Below are positions 43,700 through 52,608 of a stretch of DNA of 64,000 nucleotides, piece by piece. Source of the stretch: Paraburkholderia rhizosphaerae. Lineage in GTDB: Bacteria; Pseudomonadota; Gammaproteobacteria; Burkholderiales; Burkholderiaceae. Location of the stretch: NCBI RefSeq assembly GCF_004366595.1, contig NZ_SORE01000010.1, forward strand, positions 183,519 to 247,518, read 5' to 3'. A program made the position numbers and the translations under genes. Under the pieces are notes generated by a model, which saw only the letters and a list, made by a program, of their open reading frames with translations, did not search any database and was not told the origin of the DNA. The stretch's first letter is position 1. Every line of letters starts with the position of its first letter.

Positions 43700-43890
43700 C
43701 TTTTGTTCCGCACGGCTGTAAAGCGGGTGCAAACGGGTGCGCGACCGCGCCGGGCCGACGTCCGTAGGGAAACCCCCGATGCGAAGATATGCGTTATGGA
43801 AGTATCATTTGCATCGACGCTGATCACGTCACACACAAGTCACATAAGTGTTACGCCGCTCGCCAAACTTGCCGAGCGGCTTTTCTTTTT
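43700..43890 (+). ncRNA. Possible small RNA or long 3' UTR before the terminator
   Basis: Between the DMT gene and the strong plus-strand terminator lie about 210 bp of non-coding sequence, AT-richer in its second half (43780-43855). Tandem-like elements AAGTCACATAAGTGTTAC precede the hairpin. An sRNA of ~100-190 nt is possible; an exporter 3' UTR is equally possible. No promoter was convincingly identified. Confidence 0.2.
43856..43890 (+). terminator. Intrinsic terminator, plus strand
   Basis: GCCGCTCG (43856-43863) and CGAGCGGC (43874-43881) pair around a 10-nt loop and are followed by TTTTCTTTTT. A second pyrimidine run (GGGCTTTTCTTTTT) follows. It is 213 bp downstream of the DMT gene stop, far for that gene alone, so it may end a longer 3' UTR or a separate small RNA. 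Confidence 0.8.
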
Positions 43891-43932
43891 GGGCTTTTCT
43901 TTTTGCACCTTCTCTTTTTAGCCCGTTGAAGT

Positions 43933-44853
43933 TCAGGCCACGCGTGCGCTCACGCGCTCGCCGTCGATACGCAGTGGTCCCGCTTCGCCGGCGAGATCTT
44001 CGATAATTTGCCGCACCAGCTTCGGCCATGTATTGCGCGGTGCCAGCATCGATGCGGCAGCGCGCATTGCGCTTGCGTTTTCGAGCATGTCGGTCAGCGC
44101 GTCGAAGTGCGTCGCGCGCACATCGAGCAGCCTGAACACGAGCAGCACCTTGAGCGCATTCTTCGCGTTGCGCGCCGGGTCCGCGCGCAGCCACGCGACA
44201 CGTGAGAACGCGCGTTCAAGTGCCTGTTTCACGTGAACAAACGGTGCACCGTGCCCGGGAATCACCGTTGCGACATCGAGGCTCGCGATCAGTTCGAGCA
44301 CCGCGTGCTGTTCGGCAAACCCGCTATCGCCATCCAGTTCCGGGAAAATCACGCCAAATCCGTTTTCCCACAGTGCGTCCGCACTGATCAGCACGCGTTC
44401 TTCCGCACAGTAGAGCATCAGCGAATCCGGATCATGGCCCGGTGCACCGAGCACTTGCCAATCGAGTGCGCCCAGTTCGATGTGTATCCCGGGCGTGAGC
44501 GTGCCGGTGGCGGAAAAAGGCTCGCAAAACTGGCCCGTTGCGCGGAAGGTCAGACGCGATTCATCCCATCGACGCACCGTGTCCGCTTCCGCTACGGGAA
44601 TCAGTGTTTCGCACCGCCATGTTTGCTGCAGCAGCGCGTTGCCGCCGCAATGATCCGAATGCAGATGCGTGTTGACGATGTAGTCGAGCGCGCGTGCGCC
44701 GAGTGCGTGCTGCACGAGCGCGACGGTTTGCGGCGCGTGCGTCGCGTACCCTGTGTCGACCAGCGCGGTGCGACGGTCATCGACGAGCAGTACATTGTTC
44801 GACGATAGCCAGCCCCGTTCGAACACGCGTATCGATGCGGGCAGGTCGATCAT
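43933..44853 (-). CDS. MBL-fold metallo-hydrolase
   Basis: 306 residues of the metallo-beta-lactamase fold. The zinc motif THLHSDHCGG (HxHxDH) and further ligands in GAPGHDPDS, ISADALW and IPGHG are all present. The C-terminal ~90 residues form the helical extension seen in glyoxalase-II-like and related thioester hydrolases. Substrate unknown; its position after a MaoC hydratase and HMG-CoA lyase suggests acyl-CoA or acyl-thioester metabolism. ATG 44853 overlaps the MaoC stop as ATGA. Last gene of the operon. Confidence 0.88.
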   Translation of the reverse strand: MIDLPASIRVFERGWLSSNNVLLVDDRRTALVDTGYATHAPQTVALVQHALGARALDYIVNTHLHSDHCGGNALLQQTWRCETLIPVAEADTVRRWDESRLTFRATGQFCEPFSATGTLTPGIHIELGALDWQVLGAPGHDPDSLMLYCAEERVLISADALWENGFGVIFPELDGDSGFAEQHAVLELIASLDVATVIPGHGAPFVHVKQALERAFSRVAWLRADPARNAKNALKVLLVFRLLDVRATHFDALTDMLENASAMRAAASMLAPRNTWPKLVRQIIEDLAGEAGPLRIDGERVSARVA

Positions 44854-45323
44854 CGCGCGCTGCCTTCGTCGGCGTGCTGCGCGGCAGGTTCCGCTTTCGG
44901 CATGACCAGGACCGTTGCGTTCGCAAGCATCACCGTTTCGTTGCGCTGGTTCATCGCGTTGCCGTCGAGTTGAACGAGATCGCCGTTCAGGCTTGGTTTC
45001 CACCATGCACTGCGCACTTGCCAGGTGAAAGTCAGCGTGTCGACGCTGCGTACGGCCTGCTTCAGCTTGATGTCGAACTCGAGGCCAAGCGGCTGCGCGT
45101 ATTGCGAAAAGTGCGTCGCGACCAATGCCATCAGATACGCGCTCGGCTGCGTACCCGATGCGATCAGGCCGCCGAAGCGGCTTTGCGCCGCGTATGCATC
45201 GTCGTGATGTAACGGGTTCTGGTCGTTGACCAGCGTGGCGAACGATTTCACGGAATCCGCGGTCAGCACTAGCGTCGAGCTGAACCTTGCGCCGACGGTA
45301 ACGACGCGCGGCGGCGCATTCAT
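44850..45323 (-). CDS. MaoC family acyl-CoA dehydratase
   Basis: 157 residues with a single hotdog fold. The hydratase motif region NDQNPLHHDDAYAAQSRFGGLIASGTQPSA contains the Asp/His pair of R-specific enoyl-CoA hydratases (D and H in the NPLHHDD stretch). It would hydrate enoyl-CoA thioesters. It overlaps both neighbours in the operon by 4 nt (ATGA at each end), which points to tight translational coupling. Confidence 0.87.
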   Translation of the reverse strand: MNAPPRVVTVGARFSSTLVLTADSVKSFATLVNDQNPLHHDDAYAAQSRFGGLIASGTQPSAYLMALVATHFSQYAQPLGLEFDIKLKQAVRSVDTLTFTWQVRSAWWKPSLNGDLVQLDGNAMNQRNETVMLANATVLVMPKAEPAAQHADEGSAR

Positions 45324-45547
45324 CGCAATGTCCCGCGTTGCGCGATCAGATGCCTATGCCGTGTTTCGAGCGCGTCCCAGACCGCGCGTTTGGTCGCTTC
45401 GTCAAATAACGACCAGTTCGCGATCTCGTCGATCGTGCGCAAACACCCGTCGCACCAGCCGGTCGCTTCGTCCATCCGGCAGATGTTGATGCACGGCGAT
45501 GGCACCGCCACCGGCGGATCGTCCGTGCGGGACGCGTCGGTCGTCAT
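45320..45547 (-). CDS. DUF1289 family small cysteine-rich protein
   Basis: 75 residues. The cysteine arrangement SPCINICRMDEATGWCDGC followed by RTIDEIANW is the DUF1289 signature; the four cysteines probably bind a metal. Function unknown. It is short and acidic and lies in the middle of an operon with ATGA overlaps at both ends, so the ATG at 45547 is well fixed. Confidence 0.88.
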   Translation of the reverse strand: MTTDASRTDDPPVAVPSPCINICRMDEATGWCDGCLRTIDEIANWSLFDEATKRAVWDALETRHRHLIAQRGTLR

Positions 45548-46077
45548 ACCGGCTCGCGCAAGGCGACGTCCGCGACCGGCGCGCCGGTCAGCGCGACCAG
45601 TTCCCGCGGCGACAGGTTGAACACCGCGTGCGGATGCCCCGCGGCGGCCCACAGACTCTCGAGCACGAGCAGATCGGCGTCGATCAGCGTGATCGGCGGC
45701 GTAGCGTGACCGATCGGACACACGCCGCCGATCGCGTAGCCGGTTTTTTCGCGGACGAACTTCGCGTCCGCGCGGCCGACTGCGCCGACGTGCGCGGCAA
45801 CCTTGTGTTCATCGACCCGGTTTGCGCCGCTCGCCACGACCAGCACAGGCGCATCGTCGTCGCGGCGGCGAAACAGGATCGACTTCGCGATCTGCGCGAC
45901 TGAGCAGCCAAGGCCAGCGGCCGCTTCGGCGGAGGTCTTGCCGGTCTCCGGCAGCATCACGATCTGGCCGGCGTGGCCGCGCTCGCGCAACAACAGCGCG
46001 ACGCGGCGCGCGGCATCTGGCAGCGCGTCGAGATTGCCGGCGGCGGTGGAGTTCGGAAACGAAGCGTGGTCTGTCAT
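45544..46077 (-). CDS. YbaK/EbsC (ProX-like) aminoacyl-tRNA deacylase family
   Basis: 177 residues of the YbaK/aminoacyl-tRNA-associated domain. TSAEAAAGLGCSVAQIAKSI, the lysine-containing ILFR strand, and GGVCPIGH are typical. Family members hydrolyse mischarged tRNAs such as Cys-tRNA(Pro) or Ala-tRNA(Pro). This length and the CPIGH motif suggest the YbaK/ProX side of the family; the exact tRNA is not assigned. Starts 28 bp after the HMG-CoA lyase stop and overlaps DUF1289. Confidence 0.87.
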   Translation of the reverse strand: MTDHASFPNSTAAGNLDALPDAARRVALLLRERGHAGQIVMLPETGKTSAEAAAGLGCSVAQIAKSILFRRRDDDAPVLVVASGANRVDEHKVAAHVGAVGRADAKFVREKTGYAIGGVCPIGHATPPITLIDADLLVLESLWAAAGHPHAVFNLSPRELVALTGAPVADVALREPV

Positions 46078-46105
46078 TGTTTGCACTACCGGTTCTGGAA
46101 TGGAT

Positions 46106-47032
46106 TCAAGCGCAGCGTGGCTGGTCGCTGCGCGCCTTCGCGAGCAGAGCCTTGCCCGCGCGCGATACGTTCGGCCGTCCGATCGACGTCGAGATGAAGT
46201 CGCCGATCCCGACCACCTGCGCGAGATCGACGCCGGTTTCGATGCCAAGCCCGTCCATCAGATAGAGCACGTCTTCGGTCGCGACATTGCCGGTTGCGCC
46301 TTTCGCGTACGGGCAGCCTCCCAGCCCCGCGACCGACGCGTGAAAGATCGCGATGCCATCCTGCAGCGCCGCGTAGATATTCGCCAGCGCTTGACCATAG
46401 GTGTCGTGGAAGTGGCCGGACAGCCGCTCGCGCGGAAACACCTGCGTGACCGCGGCAAACACCTCTTTCGTGCGTTTGGGCGTGCCGACGCCGATCGTGT
46501 CGGCAATGTCGATCTCGTCGCAGCCGAGCGCCGCGAACCGTTCGACGACGTCGACCACTGACGCAACCGGCACTTCGCCCTGATACGGGCAGCCGAGCGA
46601 ACACGAGACGCTGCCGCGCAGCCGCAGTCCATTTTCCTTCGCCGCGTGCGCGACGGGCGCGAAACGCTCGATGCTCTCCGCGATGCTGCAGTTGATGTTC
46701 TTCTGCGAGAACGCTTCGCTGGCCGCACCGAAGATCACGATTTCGTCGGCGGCTGCGGCGAGCGCCGCCTCGAAGCCGCGCAGGTTCGGCGTCAGCACCG
46801 AGTAGATCGTGTTCGCGCGACGCTCGATGCCGGCCATCACGTCAGCGGCATCCGCCATTTGCGGCACCCATTTCGGCGACACGAACGACGTGGTTTCGAC
46901 GTTCGGAAAGCCGGCCGCCGAAAGCCTGTTGACGAGCTCGATCTTGAGGGCGGTCGGCACCTGCTCTTTTTCGTTCTGCAGCCCATCGCGCGGACCGACT
47001 TCGACGATCTTGACCTTTTGCGGGATTGCCAT
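46106..47032 (-). CDS. mvaB: Hydroxymethylglutaryl-CoA lyase
   Basis: 308 residues, a DRE-TIM (HMGL-like) barrel. EVGPRDGLQNE at the N-terminus carries the catalytic Arg-Asp pair. HFHDTYG provides metal-binding histidines, and VAGLGGCPYAKGATGN is the HMG-CoA lyase signature with its catalytic cysteine. It cleaves HMG-CoA to acetyl-CoA and acetoacetate, the last step of leucine catabolism. It lies 56 bp after the ghrA-like gene and 28 bp before ybaK in one operon. Confidence 0.94.
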   Translation of the reverse strand: MAIPQKVKIVEVGPRDGLQNEKEQVPTALKIELVNRLSAAGFPNVETTSFVSPKWVPQMADAADVMAGIERRANTIYSVLTPNLRGFEAALAAAADEIVIFGAASEAFSQKNINCSIAESIERFAPVAHAAKENGLRLRGSVSCSLGCPYQGEVPVASVVDVVERFAALGCDEIDIADTIGVGTPKRTKEVFAAVTQVFPRERLSGHFHDTYGQALANIYAALQDGIAIFHASVAGLGGCPYAKGATGNVATEDVLYLMDGLGIETGVDLAQVVGIGDFISTSIGRPNVSRAGKALLAKARSDQPRCA

Positions 47033-47088
47033 GTCGTTTCTCCGTGTGACTCTGTTCGGTGGCCGCGTCGGTCGCCGCGTCGGTCGCG

Positions 47089-48030
47089 TCAGTAACCGCG
47101 CGCGATGTCGACGATGCCGGTGACGGGTTCATTGCGCGTCAACGCGCCGATCTTCTGCGCAATCTGCGCGACGCTTTCGGCGCGCAGCGTAAGCGCCGAA
47201 CTGTGCGGCGTGATCGTAATGCGCGGCTCGCTCCAGAATGGATGGCCGGCGGGCAGCGGTTCTTCGCGGAACACATCGAGCGTGGCAGCGGCAATCCGGC
47301 CGGTGTGAAGCGCATCCAGCAGATCGCGTTCGACCAGATGTGCGCCGCGCGCGACGTTGATCAGATACGCGTGATCCGCGAGCTTTGCGAATGTTCCCGC
47401 ATTGAGTACGTCGTGAGTTTCCGGCGTATGCGGCAGCAGATTGACAAGCACCTTGACGCCGTCGAGGAATGCATCGAGCTGTGCCGGACCCGCATACGTC
47501 GCAATACCGTCGATGTGCCGGGCGCTGCGGCTGTAGCCACGCACCGGCAAGCCAAACGACGCGATAACTCGCGCAACGTGCGTGCCGAGTACGCCGAGCC
47601 CTAGCACGCCGACCGTAAACGATTCGCGCGGGTGCGGATCGAGTACATGCCAGCGGTGTTCGGCTTGCAGCAGTGCGTATTCGTCGAAGCGCCGCATGTA
47701 GCGCAGTACCGCGTGCACGACATACTCGGCCATTTGCTCAGCCATGCCGGTGTCTTCAAGCCGCACCAGCGGCACATTGGATGGCAACGTGCCGGGCTGC
47801 TCACGTTCGAGCGCGAGAATCGCGTCGACTCCGGCGCCCAGATTGAACACCGCGCGCAGGTCGCTTCGACCCGCGAGCATGTCGTGCGGCGGGCGCCAGA
47901 CAATCGCGAAATCGGCCGGCGCGCGGTCGCCCGGTTGCCATTCGCGTACGTCGGCTTCCGGCAACGCACATCGCAGATCGGCGAGCCAGGCGGTGGCATC
48001 CGATTGCGGCGTGTAGAACAGAATCTTCAT
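47089..48030 (-). CDS. ghrA: Glyoxylate/hydroxypyruvate reductase A-like
   Basis: 313 residues of the D-2-hydroxyacid dehydrogenase family. NAD(P)-binding GVLGLGVLGTHVA (about 140-153), the substrate-binding LPHTPETHDVLNA, catalytic Arg in INVARGAHLV and the C-terminal histidine in TPHSSALT match GhrA/YcdW rather than GhrB. It reduces glyoxylate or hydroxypyruvate. First gene of the six-gene operon running down to the MBL hydrolase. ATG 48030 chosen over a 45-nt longer start on family length. Confidence 0.88.
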   Translation of the reverse strand: MKILFYTPQSDATAWLADLRCALPEADVREWQPGDRAPADFAIVWRPPHDMLAGRSDLRAVFNLGAGVDAILALEREQPGTLPSNVPLVRLEDTGMAEQMAEYVVHAVLRYMRRFDEYALLQAEHRWHVLDPHPRESFTVGVLGLGVLGTHVARVIASFGLPVRGYSRSARHIDGIATYAGPAQLDAFLDGVKVLVNLLPHTPETHDVLNAGTFAKLADHAYLINVARGAHLVERDLLDALHTGRIAAATLDVFREEPLPAGHPFWSEPRITITPHSSALTLRAESVAQIAQKIGALTRNEPVTGIVDIARGY

Positions 48031-48383
48031 GCGAGCGACTCGTTGGTAAATCGACCGGGCGTCGGGGGCGCGCACGTTTGCCGCGACGCTGACCGTGGAG
48101 TGAGTCCAACGGGCGTCGCGGTTGAGGTATCCGCTTCGGCTCGTGTCTCCTGGAAAGCAAACGGTGGCATGCGCCGGTATCGAGACCGATCTTTTATTGG
48201 ATAGCCCTCATTTTACTTTTTTCACGTACATGTGCGTTTGCCGGCATCTTAAGCGAGGGAAGCGGAAGGGCGTAGCGGACGAGTGTGGCGTTCGCTCGAT
48301 ATGTAAAGCATGAAAAATTGGTTCGACTGCACGCGCTCGCGCGCCACAATGATTTCTCCGACTCCGGCAGCGAGGAAAGAATC
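48031..48383. other. Divergent promoter region between ghrA-like and RBBP9-type genes
   Basis: 353 bp, no gene supported. GC-rich near ghrA and AT-richer around 48190-48240, where the promoters of the two divergent genes probably lie. No strong palindrome was recognised. Confidence 0.45.
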
Positions 48384-49001
48384 ATGCTTTCATGCAAAAC
48401 GTCGTTGTGGCCGCCCCGGCTCGTGACTGTGCCGGGCTTGCATGGCAGCGAGGATGCGCACTGGCAGACATGGCTCGAGCGGCAATTTGCACGTTCGTTG
48501 CGCGTCGAGCAGGCAGACTGGGATGCACCGAATCTTGACCGCTGGGCTCATTCGGTGGTCGAGTCGCTTGCTCAGTTGCGCGGCCCGTTTGTGCTGGCAG
48601 CGCATAGTTTTGGTTGCCTCGCAGCCGCTCACGCGCTGCAGCAGCGCGCACGACGTGCGAACTCCGCCGATGTGGTGGGCGTGCTGTTCGTCGCACCGGC
48701 AAGTCTGCGGAAGTTCGCGTTTGCCGGCTCGTTTGACGCGATGCGTGTTGGTGTGCCATCGATTCTGGTCGGCAGCGAAACAGACCCATGGATGCCGCTG
48801 GCGGGGGCACGCGAACTCGCGCGACGCTTCGGCAGCGCGTTCGTGAACCTGGGTGATGCGGGACATATCAACACGGCCGCGGGCTTTGGCCCGTGGCCGC
48901 GTGCAAAGTACTTCGTGGATACGTTGGCGCACTGCGCGGCGCCATTGCGATTTCGTGACGAAGTGAAGCCGTTCGAGCAAGCTTCACGGGCCGTAGTGTG
49001 A
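48384..49001 (+). CDS. RBBP9/YdeN family serine hydrolase
   Basis: 205 residues of alpha/beta-hydrolase fold. Marks are VTVPGLHGSEDAHWQTWLE, nucleophile S75 in AAHSFGCLAAAH, D134 in SETDPWMP and H161 in GDAGHINTAAGFGPWP, which together define the RBBP9/YdeN family. Cytoplasmic; substrate unknown. ATG 48384 has GAGGAAAG upstream. It stands alone on the plus strand and is convergent with the small membrane protein gene. Confidence 0.87.
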   Translation: MLSCKTSLWPPRLVTVPGLHGSEDAHWQTWLERQFARSLRVEQADWDAPNLDRWAHSVVESLAQLRGPFVLAAHSFGCLAAAHALQQRARRANSADVVGVLFVAPASLRKFAFAGSFDAMRVGVPSILVGSETDPWMPLAGARELARRFGSAFVNLGDAGHINTAAGFGPWPRAKYFVDTLAHCAAPLRFRDEVKPFEQASRAVV

Positions 49002-49012
49002 CCGTGATGCGA

Positions 49013-49189
49013 TCAGAACCAGTGGAACCCTTTCGCAATCAGCGTGCAGACACCGACCATGCCCGCCCATGTGATGTGGAAATCGGATCGTTGAGAACGA
49101 CGGATTTCCTTGACGTCATTGCGCAACGATTTGATGTCTTCGTGAACATGCTCGAGCGAGGTCTCGACGCGCGTGGTACGTGTTTCCAT
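49013..49189 (-). CDS. 58-residue coiled-coil/membrane small protein
   Basis: 58 residues from ATG 49189, which has GGAGAGAAAG upstream on the minus strand. Residues ~5-38 form a charged heptad-like helix (VETSLEHVHEDIKSLRNDVK); residues ~42-56 form one short hydrophobic segment (WAGMVGVCTLIAKGF). The plan, a coiled coil then one TM helix, resembles XhlA-like small proteins, but similarity is at the level of architecture. Probably an inner-membrane protein with the coiled coil in the cytoplasm. A longer in-frame ATG at 49264 is possible but less well supported. Confidence 0.6.
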   Translation of the reverse strand: METRTTRVETSLEHVHEDIKSLRNDVKEIRRSQRSDFHITWAGMVGVCTLIAKGFHWF

Positions 49190-49548
49190 GGCTTTCTCTC
49201 CAAATTGACGCAACCTGCCAGACGGCTTTTCGTTTGCACAGTGATTCATTGATTTCGAAAACATAGCCTACCCCTTTCTTCTCCTAAGCTGTGCTGTTTG
49301 TAGTGAGAAAAACAGCAGAACAGCAAGCCGTAAATACGGAAGCGAAACCGGCTCCGTGCTCCTTCGCGACTCGCGATAGAAAATATCGTACGGGATACTG
49401 ATCGATACCGGAACTCAGCCGAATGGCATAGGCGAACATCAGGCAGAAATCAGAATGACAAAGGCCGCCTTCACAGGCGGCCTCGTCGTCTTCGCGCGGC
49501 ATCACGCGAGTGTGCAGCCGCATGCGTGAGCATGCGGTTCAGCATCGG
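49190..49548. other. Intergenic region between bioB and the small membrane protein gene
   Basis: 359 bp. It contains the bioB-side hairpin listed separately, and AT-rich sequence at 49240-49330 that probably holds the promoter of the 58-residue gene. No further gene is supported. Confidence 0.5.
49462..49483 (-). terminator. Probable terminator of the bio operon
   Basis: AGGCCGCC and GGCGGCCT pair perfectly (8 bp) around a 6-nt loop. On the minus strand it is followed by TTTGTCATTCT, a short T-run. It lies about 65 bp after the bioB stop, so it is a likely though not strong terminator. Confidence 0.6.
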
Positions 49549-50649
49549 TCAGCCTGGCATTGCGTGGCCTTCGCAGCCGTGCTCGCAGCCGTGTTCCGCG
49601 CGCGGCATCTGCTGGGCCGTTTCCGCGCGCATACCAAGACGTGCAAGCAGTTTGCGGTCGGCTTCCGCTTGCGGATTGCTGGTCGTGAGCAACTGATCGC
49701 CATAGAAAATCGAATTCGCACCCGCGAAGAAGCACATCGCCTGCAACGCGTCGTCCATCTGCTCGCGGCCAGCCGACAGTCGTACCATCGCGCGCGGCAT
49801 GGTGATCCGCGCAATCGCGATCGTGCGGACAAACTCGAACGGATCGATCGCTTCAGTGCCGGTGAGCGGGGTGCCTTCGACCTGCACCAGATTGTTGATC
49901 GGCACCGATTCCGGATACGGTTCCATGTTCGCGAGTTGCGTGATCAGACCGGCACGCTCACGTCGCGATTCACCGAGGCCGACAATGCCGCCGCAGCAAA
50001 CGTTGATACCGGCGTCGCGTACCCGCTCGAGCGTATCGAGACGGTCCTGATACGTGCGTGTCGAGATAATCTGGCCGTAAAACTCCGGTGACGTGTCGAG
50101 GTTATGGTTGTAGTAGTCAAGGCCCGCTGCGGCGAGGTCTTGCGCCTGATGCGTTTCCAGCATGCCGAGCGTCACGCAGGTTTCGAGCCCCATCGCCTTT
50201 ACGCCGCGAATCATTTCCTTGATCGGCTCGAGGTGGCGGTCCTTCGGATTGCGCCACGCGGCGCCCATGCAAAAACGCGTCGCGCCATTCTCTTTCGCGG
50301 TGCGAGCGGCCGTGAGCACCTCGTCGACCGGCATCAGTTTGTCGGCCTGCACGCCGGTGTCGTAGTGGACCGACTGCGGGCAGTACGCGCAATCTTCCTC
50401 GCAGCCGCCGGTCTTGATCGACAGCAGCGTGGACAGCTGTACTGCGTTCGGGTCGAAGTTTTCGCGGTGCGCTTGCTGCGCGCGAAACAGCAGATCGTTG
50501 AGCGGCAGTTCGTATAGCGCGACGACGTCGGCGACGCGCCAGCGTGCGCTTGGCGCGGCAGCAGCCTGGCCGGCGCCTTGCGACGCCGCCACCGCGGCAT
50601 TGGCTTGAGACATTGCCTGGGTTGTCGGCTCGGTTGTCGATTGAGTCAT
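49549..50649 (-). CDS. bioB: Biotin synthase
   Basis: 366 residues, radical-SAM TIM barrel. The [4Fe-4S] ligands C83, C87 and C90 lie in [39 protein letters not shown] and [10 protein letters not shown] are BioB hallmarks. It inserts sulfur into dethiobiotin, using a second Fe-S cluster. The N-terminal ~35 residues are low-complexity Ala/Gln. The C-terminal tail contains [11 protein letters not shown], a repeated Cys/His motif. ATG 50649 lies 34 bp after the bioD stop. Last gene of bioA-F-D-B. Confidence 0.96.
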   Translation of the reverse strand: MTQSTTEPTTQAMSQANAAVAASQGAGQAAAAPSARWRVADVVALYELPLNDLLFRAQQAHRENFDPNAVQLSTLLSIKTGGCEEDCAYCPQSVHYDTGVQADKLMPVDEVLTAARTAKENGATRFCMGAAWRNPKDRHLEPIKEMIRGVKAMGLETCVTLGMLETHQAQDLAAAGLDYYNHNLDTSPEFYGQIISTRTYQDRLDTLERVRDAGINVCCGGIVGLGESRRERAGLITQLANMEPYPESVPINNLVQVEGTPLTGTEAIDPFEFVRTIAIARITMPRAMVRLSAGREQMDDALQAMCFFAGANSIFYGDQLLTTSNPQAEADRKLLARLGMRAETAQQMPRAEHGCEHGCEGHAMPG

Positions 50650-50683
50650 GGGTTCAATCCTCATGGATGGATTCGAAAAAGAT

Positions 50684-51415
50684 TCATCGCTGCGTCGCGC
50701 GCAGCGTTTGCAAAAGGCCCGCAATGTCGAGATGGCCAGCCGCCACATCTGGCGATGCAGGTTGCAGATGCGGCACGATGCCGACGAGCGGCGCTTCGTA
50801 CTGGCGCGCCAGGCGCTCGCGTATCGCGTCGATATTTTCGTCGGCGAAACGCATTGCCGGGTCGACGCGGTTTGCTACCCAGCCGGCGATGCGCAGCCCG
50901 CGCGCGGCGATGGCTTCGGCCGTCAGCAGCGCATGGCTGATGCACCCGAGGCGCATGCCGACCACGAGCAGCACCGGCAGGTTCAGCTCGAGTGCGAGAT
51001 CCGCGGTATCGTGCGCGTCGTCGAGCGGCACGCGAAACCCGCCGACGCCCTCGACGACCACGACATCCGCGGCGCGCAACGCCTGTGCGTGGCAGTCGAC
51101 AATGCGCGCGATATCGAGCGCGACCTGTTCCTGTGCCGCGACGATATGCGGTGCCGCAGGTTCCTTCAGCAAATAGGGCGTGCGTATTTCAGGCGGAAGC
51201 GGCGCATTCGCGGCGGCGTCGAGCTGGTCCGCGTCTTCGTTGTGCCAGACGCCGTCCTGCTCGAACGCGCCGGCGGCAATCGGTTTCATCGCGGCCGCGC
51301 GCAAGCCTTCCCGCGCGAAGCCGCGCAGCAGCGCCGCGGACACGAGCGTCTTGCCGATCTCGGTGTCGGTGCCGGTGACGAACAGTGACAAGGCGGATGA
51401 ACGCGCGCCGCTCAT
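50684..51415 (-). CDS. bioD: Dethiobiotin synthetase
   Basis: 243 residues, P-loop NTPase. [19 protein letters not shown] is the BioD ATP-binding loop; MKPIAAG provides the conserved substrate lysine; [12 protein letters not shown] carries the DTBS family glycine-rich motif. It closes the ureido ring from DAPA, CO2 and ATP. Overlaps bioF by 4 nt (ATGA). Confidence 0.95.
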   Translation of the reverse strand: MSGARSSALSLFVTGTDTEIGKTLVSAALLRGFAREGLRAAAMKPIAAGAFEQDGVWHNEDADQLDAAANAPLPPEIRTPYLLKEPAAPHIVAAQEQVALDIARIVDCHAQALRAADVVVVEGVGGFRVPLDDAHDTADLALELNLPVLLVVGMRLGCISHALLTAEAIAARGLRIAGWVANRVDPAMRFADENIDAIRERLARQYEAPLVGIVPHLQPASPDVAAGHLDIAGLLQTLRATQR

Positions 51416-52608
51416 GACTGTGCTCCCGGCAGCACGGAAAACGCGGCCTCCAGCCGGTCGAGATCTCCGTGCGAGTGCGCGGCCGATAGCGAAATGCGCA
51501 ACCGCGACGTGCCCTCGGGCACGGTCGGTGGCCGGATCGCGGGCACCCAAAGCCCGGCGCGATCGAGCGCGGCCGCGATGTCGAGTGTCGCTTCGTTTGC
51601 GCCGATGACGAGCGGCTGCACGGCGGTATTCGAATCGACCGGCAGCCACGGCGTCGCCTTCAGCAGCGTGCGCGTGCGTTCGATCAGCGTGCGCAGATGG
51701 GCGCGCCGCGCGTCGCCTTCGTCGCCGGCGATGATGCGCAGACTCGCCGAAACCGCGTGCGCGGCCGCGGGGACCGACGCGGTCGTGAAAATGTACGGGC
51801 GCGCGCGCTGCACGAGCCATTCGACAACCGTCTCGTGCCCGACGACGAACGCGCCGGAGACGCCCGCCGCCTTGCCGAGCGTGCCGATCGCGATCAGGTT
51901 CGGCGAGCGCAGCCCGGCCTGCGCGAGCGCGCCGCGGCCTTGCGGGCCGAGCACGCCGAAGCCGTGCGCATCGTCGACGACTAGCCACGCGCCGTGCTTT
52001 TCCGCCAGTTCGACGAGGCGTGCGAGCGGCGCGAGATCGCCGTCCATGCTGAACACGCTATCGGTGACGATCAGCTTCGTCGGCGCGTCCGACGCGTCGA
52101 GCATCGCAGCAAGCGCGTCGGCATCCGCATGCGGATAGATCTGCACGTCCGCGCGCGACAGACGCGCACCGTCGATCAGCGACGCGTGATTCAACGCATC
52201 CGAGAAGAGCATCGTGCCGCGGCCCGCGAGCGCGGTCAGTGTCGCGAGGTTGGCCATATAACCGGTGCTGAAATACAGCGCACGCGGCGCGTCGCAAAAG
52301 CCGCCGGCAAACTCGGCGAGTTCGTCCTCCAGTTGCGCATGCGCACGCGAATGGCCGCCCAGCAGATGTGAACCGCCGCTCCCCGCGCCGTAGCGCCGCG
52401 CGCCTTCGACGAGCGCCGCCACCAGCAGCGGGTGTGCGGCAAGACCGAGGTAATCGTTGCTCGCGAAGCCGATCACGTCGCGGCCGTCGACCGTCATATG
52501 CGCGGAGCACGGGCTATCCGAAATGCGCCGGCGCCGCCGCAGCCCTTGTGCGTCGAGCTCCGCGAGTCCGCGTTCGAGCCGCTCGAGTATCGACAACGAC
52601 TGCGGCAT
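51412..52608 (-). CDS. bioF: 8-amino-7-oxononanoate synthase
   Basis: 398 residues, fold-type I PLP enzyme of the alpha-oxoamine synthase family. [51 protein letters not shown] and the PLP lysine in [13 protein letters not shown] (about residue 240) are typical. It condenses pimeloyl-ACP/CoA with alanine. The start shares a base with the bioA stop (TGATG). Confidence 0.95.
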   Translation of the reverse strand: MPQSLSILERLERGLAELDAQGLRRRRRISDSPCSAHMTVDGRDVIGFASNDYLGLAAHPLLVAALVEGARRYGAGSGGSHLLGGHSRAHAQLEDELAEFAGGFCDAPRALYFSTGYMANLATLTALAGRGTMLFSDALNHASLIDGARLSRADVQIYPHADADALAAMLDASDAPTKLIVTDSVFSMDGDLAPLARLVELAEKHGAWLVVDDAHGFGVLGPQGRGALAQAGLRSPNLIAIGTLGKAAGVSGAFVVGHETVVEWLVQRARPYIFTTASVPAAAHAVSASLRIIAGDEGDARRAHLRTLIERTRTLLKATPWLPVDSNTAVQPLVIGANEATLDIAAALDRAGLWVPAIRPPTVPEGTSRLRISLSAAHSHGDLDRLEAAFSVLPGAQS

